DNA from: Bacteroidales bacterium UBA1215
GTDB lineage: Bacteria > Bacteroidota > Bacteroidia > Bacteroidales > WCHB1-69
Direction: 5' to 3'
NCBI GenBank assembly: GCA_002309475.1
Contig: DBXJ01000034.1
Coordinates: 1 to 64,000 of the forward strand
DNA: 64,000 nt
A program made the translations under genes and the position numbers. Under the pieces are notes generated by a model. It had not been told where the DNA came from and searched no databases. It was given only the letters and a program-made list of their open reading frames with translations. Positions 26,398-33,600 of this stretch are shown here, one piece after another (position 1 is the first letter of the stretch; every line of letters starts with the position of its first letter).

Positions 26398-26428
26398 AAT
26401 AGGCGGAACAAAGTTCCGCCTATTTTTT
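26398..26428. terminator. Bidirectional terminator between trxB and the YqiA-like gene
   Basis: AATAGGCGGAAC (26398-26409) and GTTCCGCCTATT (26413-26424) form a perfect 12-bp stem with a 3-base loop, followed by T's. The stem overlaps the last codons of the convergent gene at 26420. Confidence 0.85.
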
Positions 26429-26995
26429 TAAGTAATCTTTTATTTCTGCCACTATAGGCTTGATGCTGGTAAAACGATGCCCGTATCCGTCAAAATATTT
26501 AAAATGGTGACATTGCGGATATTTTTGTTCCAAATAATGATGGTCGCCCAACAATTCATCGTCATTTGACAGCAAAAAACGAGTGTTTTCATCTGTCAAG
26601 ACTATCTTAGAAAATTCGTCCTCCTCAAACCGCCTGCATTTTTCAATATCCTGCTCGGTGATAACATATTTTTGTTTGGTAATATAATTTTGATTTTCTC
26701 CCAAAAATCGTTTCAAAGTGTCTGTCAAATGGGTTACCGGATTGATGGCTATACATTTGCAATGATATTTGGCACTTGCATACAAAGCCATAAAACCTCC
26801 GGCAGACGTTCCTACCACTATATCTATTTTGTTGGTAATAAAAGTAGATCGCAACAATTTTAAGGCTAAATCGAATTGTTTATAGTCAAAAGTGGGAGAA
26901 ATAATTTTATAATTCGGCAACTCCGTGCGAAGAGCCTGACTTTTAAAAGTTGTTCCTGCTGAATTAAATCCGTGAATATATAAAATGGTTGTCAT
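26420..26995 (-). CDS. YqiA/UPF0227-like alpha/beta hydrolase
   Basis: A 191-residue small hydrolase. It has the oxyanion-side motif ILYIHGFNSAG at the start, the nucleophile elbow VGTSAGGFMAL (Ser near residue 65), an acidic residue in SNDDELLGDHHYLEQ and the likely catalytic His in FDGYGHRF. This matches YqiA/YcfP proteins, which show esterase activity in E. coli but have no firm physiological role. Its last codons lie inside the shared terminator stem. Its promoter is divergent from that of the S9 peptidase. Confidence 0.83.
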   Translation of the reverse strand: MTTILYIHGFNSAGTTFKSQALRTELPNYKIISPTFDYKQFDLALKLLRSTFITNKIDIVVGTSAGGFMALYASAKYHCKCIAINPVTHLTDTLKRFLGENQNYITKQKYVITEQDIEKCRRFEEDEFSKIVLTDENTRFLLSNDDELLGDHHYLEQKYPQCHHFKYFDGYGHRFTSIKPIVAEIKDYLKK

Positions 26996-27032
26996 GTTAT
27001 TTTTTTTACTTAATTTTCAATTTTTATCTTGG

Positions 27033-27040
27033 CAAAAGTA
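27033..27040 (-). promoter_or_regulatory. -7 box for the YqiA-like gene (divergent pair)
   Basis: Minus-strand TACTTTTG, ending 37 bases before ATG 26995. It lies 12 bp from the plus-strand box at 27053, so the two core promoters overlap each other's upstream elements. Confidence 0.55.
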
Positions 27041-27052
27041 CTAAAAAAATAC

Positions 27053-27060
27053 TATCTTTG
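27053..27060 (+). promoter_or_regulatory. -7 box for the S9 peptidase (divergent pair)
   Basis: TATCTTTG, ending 19 bases before ATG 27080. It shows that upstream in-frame start codons (27029) are outside the transcript. Confidence 0.65.
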
Positions 27061-27079
27061 CATTTTAAATTTAAAAAAT

Positions 27080-29110
27080 ATGCAGAAAAAAGGATTTTTT
27101 ATTAGTATTTGTTTTATCATTATCACTTGGTCTATGAATGCACAAGAAAAACGTTATACCCCTGAATTGCTATGGGACTTGAATCGGTTGAGCGGCATGG
27201 AATGTTCTCCTGACGGCAAACAACTGCTATTTGGTCTCACCCATTACGATGTCAATGCCAATACCGGCAATCGTGATTTATACACCATCAGCACACAAGG
27301 CGGCAACATGCAATTGATTACCAACACACCGACTATCAGCGAATTTGAAGCTGTCTGGACACCTGACGGCAAAAAAATTGCCTTTCTGGCTCCTGATGAA
27401 AGCGGAGACATGCAAATTTTCACCATCAACCCCGATGGCAGCCAAAAAACTAAAATTTCTGCCGTAAAAGGCGGTATTGAGGGATTTAAAATTTCTGCCG
27501 ACATGAGCAAAATTCTCTATACGCATTTGGTGAAATTGGATGCAGAAGTCAAAGATATCTATCCAGACCTCCCCAAAGCCAATGCACTTATTGCCGACGA
27601 CTTGATGTATCGTCATTGGAATGCATGGACCAACTATTCCTACAGCCATATTTTTGTTGCCGACTTCCCTGCCATGCAAAATGCTATTGACATTATGGAA
27701 GGAGAACGCTTCGCAAGTCCTATTCCCAACTATGGTGGCATGGAAGAAATTTGCTTCAGTCCGGACGGAACAAAAATTGTTTATACCAGCAAGAAAAAAG
27801 TCGGCAAAGATTTTGCCTTAAGTACCAATTCTGACATTTATATATATGATATTGCAAAAAAATCCACTACCAACCTTTCCGCTTCCAATCCCGGCTACGA
27901 CATTGACCCGGCATTCAGTCCCAACGGAAAACTATTGGTATGGGCAAGCATGGCTACAGACGGTTTTGAATCGGATTTAAAACGTATTTTTATCCACAAT
28001 TTTGACAAAGGTACCACCGAAAATTACAGCGGAACTTTCGAAGAAGGTGCATCTAATTTCACTTTTAGCAAAGATGGAAAAATACTTTATTTTATCAGTC
28101 CGATAAAAGGTACCAACCAAATTTTCTATCTGGATATTGCCAAAAAGCAAATACACCAACTCACTTTCGGACAACATGACTATACTTCTATCTGTTTGGG
28201 AGCAAAAGAATTGTATGGCACAAGAGAATCCATGGAAGTGCCGTCTGACATATACAGCATTGATTTAAAAACAGGAAAAGAAAAACAATTGACATTTGTC
28301 AACAAAGAAAAATTAGCAGGTGTGGCATCCATCAAAGTGGAAGAACGCTGGGTGAACACTACCGACGGCCAAAAAATGTTGGTATGGGTGATATTGCCAC
28401 CCGATTTTGACAAGACAAAAAAATATCCTGCCGTATTGTTCTGCGAAGGCGGACCACAATCAATGGTGAGCCAGTTTTTCTCCTATCGCTGGAATTTTCA
28501 AATGATGGCATCAAGGGGTTATGTGGTTGTAGCCCCCAACAGACGCGGTTTGCCGGGATTCGGAAAAGCTTGGAACGACCAAATCAGTTTGGACTACGGC
28601 GGACAAAATATGAAAGACTATCTTAGTGCTATAGACGCCATTGCCAAAGAAGACTATGTGGACGAAAACCGCTTGGGATGTGTAGGTGCCAGTTATGGAG
28701 GATTCTCTGTGTATTGGTTGGCCGGACACCACGAAAAACGCTTCAAAGCTTTTATTGCCCACTGCGGCATGTTTAATTTCAAAAGTTGGTATGCCACCAC
28801 CGAAGAATTGTTTTTCGCCAACCACGATATAGGCGGTCCTTTCTGGGAGAAACCGGAACCCCACAGCTACGCTTTTTCGCCTAACAACTTTGTGGACAAA
28901 TGGGACACCCCTATTATGGTGATACATGGCGGCAATGATTTCCGCATCCCTTACACCGAAGGTTTGCAAGCCTATAACATAGCACAAATAAAAGGTATTC
29001 CCAGCAAACTATTATATTTCCCTGACGAAACCCATTTTGTATTAAAACCGCAAAATGCCATTCTCTGGCAAAGAGAATTCTTAGGATGGTTGGATAAATG
29101 GTTGAAATAA
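27080..29110 (+). CDS. S9 family peptidase (prolyl oligopeptidase / DPP type), secreted
   Basis: A 676-residue periplasmic serine peptidase. ATG 27080 gives a signal peptide (MQKKGFFISICFIIITWSMNA). Residues 25-400 form a WD40/PD40-like propeller (LSGMECSPDGKQLLFG, FEAVWTPDGKKIAFLAPD, ICFSPDGTKIVYTS), followed by the alpha/beta hydrolase domain with the nucleophile GASYGGFS (Ser near 538), the acid in HGGNDFRIPYTEG (near 619) and the His in DETHF (near 652). The layout is that of dipeptidyl peptidase V-like enzymes, which help asaccharolytic Bacteroidales use peptides. A hairpin terminator follows immediately. Confidence 0.93.
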   Translation: MQKKGFFISICFIIITWSMNAQEKRYTPELLWDLNRLSGMECSPDGKQLLFGLTHYDVNANTGNRDLYTISTQGGNMQLITNTPTISEFEAVWTPDGKKIAFLAPDESGDMQIFTINPDGSQKTKISAVKGGIEGFKISADMSKILYTHLVKLDAEVKDIYPDLPKANALIADDLMYRHWNAWTNYSYSHIFVADFPAMQNAIDIMEGERFASPIPNYGGMEEICFSPDGTKIVYTSKKKVGKDFALSTNSDIYIYDIAKKSTTNLSASNPGYDIDPAFSPNGKLLVWASMATDGFESDLKRIFIHNFDKGTTENYSGTFEEGASNFTFSKDGKILYFISPIKGTNQIFYLDIAKKQIHQLTFGQHDYTSICLGAKELYGTRESMEVPSDIYSIDLKTGKEKQLTFVNKEKLAGVASIKVEERWVNTTDGQKMLVWVILPPDFDKTKKYPAVLFCEGGPQSMVSQFFSYRWNFQMMASRGYVVVAPNRRGLPGFGKAWNDQISLDYGGQNMKDYLSAIDAIAKEDYVDENRLGCVGASYGGFSVYWLAGHHEKRFKAFIAHCGMFNFKSWYATTEELFFANHDIGGPFWEKPEPHSYAFSPNNFVDKWDTPIMVIHGGNDFRIPYTEGLQAYNIAQIKGIPSKLLYFPDETHFVLKPQNAILWQREFLGWLDKWLK

Positions 29111-29138
29111 AAAAAAGAGGCGATTGCCTCTTTTTTTT
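29111..29138 (+). terminator. Intrinsic terminator after the S9 peptidase
   Basis: AAAAAAGAGGC and GCCTCTTTTTT pair around a GATT loop and run into T8. The stem starts at the base after the stop codon. Confidence 0.85.
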
Positions 29139-29181
29139 ACATACAAATCTTTTCTCCTTACACATCTCGACACCTCCTATT

Positions 29182-29205
29182 CCTGAAAAATCATGATTTT
29201 TCGGG
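29182..29205. repeat. 24-bp near-perfect palindrome
   Basis: CCTGAAAAATCA faces TGATTTTTCGGG with a single T-G wobble. It lies between the peptidase terminator and the insertion sequence, in a stretch with no gene. It could be an operator, a terminator of a lost gene or a remnant of an element end. Confidence 0.45.
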
Positions 29206-29258
29206 ATTTGTATTAATTAAATATGATAATAGAAGTGTTGACGAAAAGAATAAAATAA

Positions 29259-29277
29259 GGTTCAGGACAACTTTAGA
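29259..29277 (+). repeat. Left terminal inverted repeat of the IS
   Basis: GGTTCAGGACAACTTTAGA; it contains the TGA stop codon of the transposase (29262-29264). Confidence 0.88.
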
Positions 29278-29948
29278 GTTTTTTTTCTAAAATTCTTTAA
29301 TAGCAAATTGAATAAATTTTCATGTCGATGATTATATCTAAATTCACATTCTTTAATATGTAAAATAAAAGTTTGTTTATCAATTCCTCTAAATTTTGTT
29401 AATCTACTTTTACACAATCCCCAAAAATTCTCTATACCATTTGTATGTATTTTCCCATTTCTTACAAACTCATTATTATTATGAATAACAGTTAAATGAT
29501 TAGAAAAACCATTGCCAATTAAGTGACGATATGTAGTAAATCCATCTGTATATATTGTTGAATTGTCAGAAATAACTTGTTTAATTAAAGGCAATAATGT
29601 AGAATGTTTACAATCTCTAACTACAAAGGTAGAAACATTACTACCCCTCTTTAATATACCAAATACGATTGTTTTTTCTTTTGCTCCACGACCTCGTATT
29701 CCTCGTACTCTGCAAGCACCAAAATAACTTTCATCAAGTTCATATTCTCCATCTGAACAGATAGTCTCTTCATCGCATATTTCCTTTATTCGAATTCTAA
29801 AACAGTAGAATAATTTATTGATACTTTGGCGAGAAATGTGAGTTATTTCAGCTACTTTTTTAGCTTCTATATCTAAACAAAAACAACGTAAAATTTGTCT
29901 AAATGTGCGTTCATTAATATGAGCATGCTCTAAATACTTATTTTTCAT
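29262..29948 (-). CDS. IS1595 family (ISXO2-like) transposase
   Basis: A 228-residue transposase. The first 60 residues contain a helix-turn-helix (KKVAEITHISRQSINKLFYC). The catalytic domain has YELDESYFGACR (first Asp), STIYTDGFTTYRHL (second Asp) and TNGIENFWGLCKSRLTKFRG (third position), matching the ISXO2 DDE/N superfamily, with the RGRGAKEKTIVFGILKRG stretch between. There is no N-terminal zinc ribbon, so it is the short form. The frame is intact. Its stop codon lies inside the terminal repeat. A perfect 10-bp inverted repeat sits at the start of its leader. Confidence 0.9.
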   Translation of the reverse strand: MKNKYLEHAHINERTFRQILRCFCLDIEAKKVAEITHISRQSINKLFYCFRIRIKEICDEETICSDGEYELDESYFGACRVRGIRGRGAKEKTIVFGILKRGSNVSTFVVRDCKHSTLLPLIKQVISDNSTIYTDGFTTYRHLIGNGFSNHLTVIHNNNEFVRNGKIHTNGIENFWGLCKSRLTKFRGIDKQTFILHIKECEFRYNHRHENLFNLLLKNFRKKTLKLS

Positions 29949-29950
29949 CT

Positions 29951-29975
29951 TTGTATCAATTAGTTATTGATACAA
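29951..29975. repeat. Inverted repeat in the transposase leader
   Basis: TTGTATCAAT (29951-29960) and ATTGATACAA (29966-29975) are perfect complements around TAGTT. The repeat overlaps the -7 box at 29973-29980 and ends just before the ATG, so it could be an operator or an RNA hairpin that hides the start codon. Confidence 0.6.
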
Positions 29976-29980
29976 AAATA
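29973..29980 (-). promoter_or_regulatory. -7 box for the transposase
   Basis: Minus-strand TATTTTTG, ending 24 bases before ATG 29948 and overlapping the inverted repeat. Confidence 0.45.
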
Positions 29981-30064
29981 ACGCTAAAGTTGTCTTGTGT
30001 AAATCTGCAACATTTTTTTGACTATATTGAGCAAATATTCAATCTATTATACAATATTTTTGTT

Positions 30065-30083
30065 TCTAAAGTTGTCCTGAACC
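30065..30083 (-). repeat. Right terminal inverted repeat of the IS
   Basis: Exact reverse complement of the left repeat at 29259-29277. Confidence 0.88.
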
Positions 30084-30108
30084 AAATTTTATTTACATAA
30101 ATTCAAAA

Positions 30109-30594
30109 CTACTTACAACAAGAATAAATTATCGTTACCACTATAGACGCAATGGATAGAACAATAGTAGTTCCTATACCATACACTGCTGCACGAAAAG
30201 CTGACCTATTTGCTGTATCAAACTGTTTCCACAAATAGCAAAAATTATTTGCTCGTTCAACTATAACCTTCTTTTTCTTTTGATTGTTTTGTGGGAATAG
30301 TTCCTTTTGGGTTCTATACCCCAAAGCGATTTCTTCACTGTTTATTCCATTGCAAGCACGACATTTACGATAAACAGGTTTGCCTTCCCCATCCTCTCGA
30401 CTTATTTTTACTAAACCCTCCCAGTAATATTGAGGTCTAATTTGTCTTTTTGTTTTTTTACATATAAGACTACCAAGGCTTTTACTATAAACCAATGCAA
30501 AATTTTCATAATCTATGGTTTTATCCATAAAATCTTGTGGAATATTTTCTACTTTAAATGTATTTATTTCTTCTTTATTATTATTTTTACACAT
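30109..30594 (-). CDS. Hypothetical protein with C-terminal membrane anchor (161 aa)
   Basis: I do not recognise this protein. It has a polar N-terminal domain, a CRACNG-type Cys pair (residues 88-93: RKCRACNG), a basic KKKK stretch, and ends in one hydrophobic span (TTIVLSIASIVVTIIYSCC) followed by a single Lys. A C-terminal tail anchor with the bulk in the cytoplasm is likely. It lies between the insertion sequence and the 1659-residue surface protein gene, with no visible promoter of the TAnnTTTG kind. Very AT-rich coding sequence suggests a local, accessory gene. Confidence 0.6.
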   Translation of the reverse strand: MCKNNNKEEINTFKVENIPQDFMDKTIDYENFALVYSKSLGSLICKKTKRQIRPQYYWEGLVKISREDGEGKPVYRKCRACNGINSEEIALGYRTQKELFPQNNQKKKKVIVERANNFCYLWKQFDTANRSAFRAAVYGIGTTIVLSIASIVVTIIYSCCK

Positions 30595-30653
30595 ATTCTA
30601 TATTTTTATTTATCATTTAATATAAAATTCTTTAAATTACTAAAATATATTTT

Positions 30654-33600
30654 CTATTGATTTACATTTCGTACTAAACGAATAGAAAGACCAAAATAAC
30701 GATTTAAGGTTATTGATGGATTAAGATCGTACGAACCAAAAGTCAAGTAATAAGCGTAATCGCTATTGTAACACGTAGATGACCAATAGTAACCACCTGG
30801 GCCGGCAGCATTAATAGAAACTCTTTTGCGATTACCCGCAGACGGCAAAAAAACACAACCCGCAGCATCCATCTTGGCCCAATCATTTACATTGATAATA
30901 TTTGATGTATGCAACGCATTTTGTGTATTGGGATTATTTAATAGATAAATAGATGTACTCCAATCATCAGGCACAATAATTAAACCTTCAACACCATTGA
31001 TAGTGGCTTTTGCATAACGTATGCCTGAAATAGTACTACGCGTATTCAACAGATAAGCCCATTCATTTTGAGTCAATGTACGCCATGTACCCGGTGCATC
31101 AGTCGTATTCGTTTTAGGATTATAAATGGCATTATACACGCCCCAGTCATAATTAGTTCCTGAAATATTGATACTACCATTTCCATAATCCGAATAATTT
31201 GTACTTGTTGTATAAGGATATTTATTATTATATCCGCTGGTACCCCAACCAAATAAATCTATCCATCCGGAGTATGAAGAATCTATGTTGCTATTATTTG
31301 TACCAATAGTATCCCATTGTTGAGGAGCAAATCTCCATGTGCCTGCAGCAGTTCCATTACCTGCCACTACATGAGTGGTGGCAGTAGTTCCACCATTCTT
31401 GGCACTCCATTGCAGATTGCCGGGTGAAAATAACACCTTTTGTGTGGCAGAAACGGAAAATTGTGCATTACTTTGTGTTGCCGGAGTAGTAAATGTATCT
31501 TGGTTGCCGTAAGCTGTACCTGCAGCATTGGTTGCATAGGCTCGAACATAATAAGTTGTACCTGATTTTAATCTGGTGATATTACTTGTAAAACTACCAA
31601 TACCACTGCTATCGGAAGTATGGTTGCTATTTATGGTAGGATTGGGCAATGTATCCCAACAAATTCCTCGGGCTATTACCACGGCTCCACCATTAGACGT
31701 GATAATTCCTCCGCTAACTGCAGAACTATCGGTTATATTACTTACCACTATGGTAGTAAGTATGGGAATTGTAATGTTTGCTTTTGTAGTAAACGTCACT
31801 TGATTGCCATATGTAATACCTGCAGCATTGGTTGCATAGGCTCGAACATAATAAGTAGTATTACTTGTTAAGCCGGTAAGATTGCTTGTAAAACTACCTG
31901 TATCTAATCCATTGTTTGTATGATTATCATTTATAGTAGGATTTGGAGAGGTACTCCAACATATTCCACGAGTTGTAACCATAGAACCTCCATCTGAGAT
32001 TATATTGCCTCCGCTAACTGCAGAACTATCTGTTATGTTACTTGCTACTATAGTGTTAATTACAGGTAAATTTTGAACTAAATTGCTAACATCTTGAACA
32101 AGGCGAACAGAAAGACCAAGATCGGTATAATAACTGTACAAAGGATTTACACTGATCGAATCAAATTTCAATTCGTATGCGTATTTATTATTTATAATAG
32201 ACATATTTGCAGACCAATAAAATCCGGTATAATTAACATGAAAGGTCGAAGTCCCACTACGGTCTCCTGCTGCAGGTAGGAAGACACAACCTGATCTTTC
32301 CATATATAACCAATCCAATCCTTTAATAGTATTAGAACTATATGGTGCATTTAAAGTATTAGGCATACTAAATTTGTTAGATGAGAGATAACAAGTGTCA
32401 GGAACAATAATTAAACCTCTCACTCCATTCACCACAGCTTTTGCATAACGTATGCCGGATGAGGTTGTACGAGTATTCAACAAATAATTCCATTCATCTT
32501 TGGTCAAAGTTCGCCATGTCCCCGGAGCATCTGTATGATTGGTTTTAGAATTATAAATAGCATTATACACACCCCAATCATAATTAGTACCTGATATATC
32601 GTTACTCCCATTGCCATAATTCGAAATTGTACCACCATTAGGATTATTATTATTATATCCGCTTGATCCCCAATAAAATAAGTCTATCCATCCAGTATAA
32701 GAAGTATCTATTAACCTCCTATTATTGACACCAATGGTATCCCACTGATTGGGGGCAAAACGCCATGTTCCGGTAGCAGTACCATTTCCTACTACTGCAT
32801 GAGTAGTGGCAGTATTACCACCATTGGTGACACTCCACTGCAAATTGCCAGATGAAAATAACACCTTTTGTGTGTCAGTAACGGAAAATAGTAAATTAGG
32901 CGTTGGAAGAGTTATAAATTCAACTTGATTGCCGTATGCTGTACCGCCAGCATTGGTAGCGTATGCTCGAACATAATACTTGGTGTAGCCATATAAATTA
33001 GTAAGATAGCCTACAAAATTACCTGTATCACTACCATTACTTGTATGATAATCATTAATAGTAGGATTAGGAGAAGTACTCCAACATATTCCACGAGTAG
33101 TTACCATAGCACCTCCATCTGAAGTTATATAACCTCCACAAACTGCAGAACTACCAGTTATATTACTGGCTATTATAGTGTTAACTACTGGTAAATTTCG
33201 TATTGGTTTGTTAATATCATGAACAAGGCGAACAGACAAACCATATCTGCGCCACCTACTTCCCCAACCGACACTTTGATTGGAAAACCCAATATAACTC
33301 GCACCTGTTTCAGTAACGTTCCTAGCCGACCAGTATACACCACTGGAACCGATATAGATGACCGAATCCCAACTATTACGCCTGCCGGCAGCTGGAAGAA
33401 AAACACAACCTGCAGAATCCAATTTCACCCAATCTAAAGCATTAATCACGTTGGAAATAAATGTTGCACTTTTTATATTTGTACTATCCAATGCATATAT
33501 AGAGTTACTCCAATTGTCAGGAACAATAATTAAACCATTCACTCCATTCACCACAGCTTTAGCATAACGAATACCAGATAGAGTATTTCGTGTACTTAGC

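Larger units (their letters stand above)
29259..30083 (-). mobile_element. IS1595-family insertion sequence (about 825 bp)
   Basis: The element is bounded by perfect 19-bp inverted repeats (GGTTCAGGACAACTTTAGA at 29259-29277 and its reverse complement at 30065-30083) and holds a single transposase gene of the ISXO2/IS1595 type on the minus strand. No matching 8-bp target duplication is visible in the flanks, which are both runs of A and T, so the insertion may be old or the flanks rearranged. The element lies between two accessory genes. Confidence 0.88.

Noticed and set aside
28180..28990. Long antisense frames within the S9 peptidase gene
   Set aside because: They overlap a gene with full catalytic motifs and are shadows of its codon pattern.
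31576..31871. Plus-strand reading frames antisense to the mosaic proteins
   Set aside because: They arise because the repeated Fn3-like modules have open complementary frames; they recur at each module and have no promoter.
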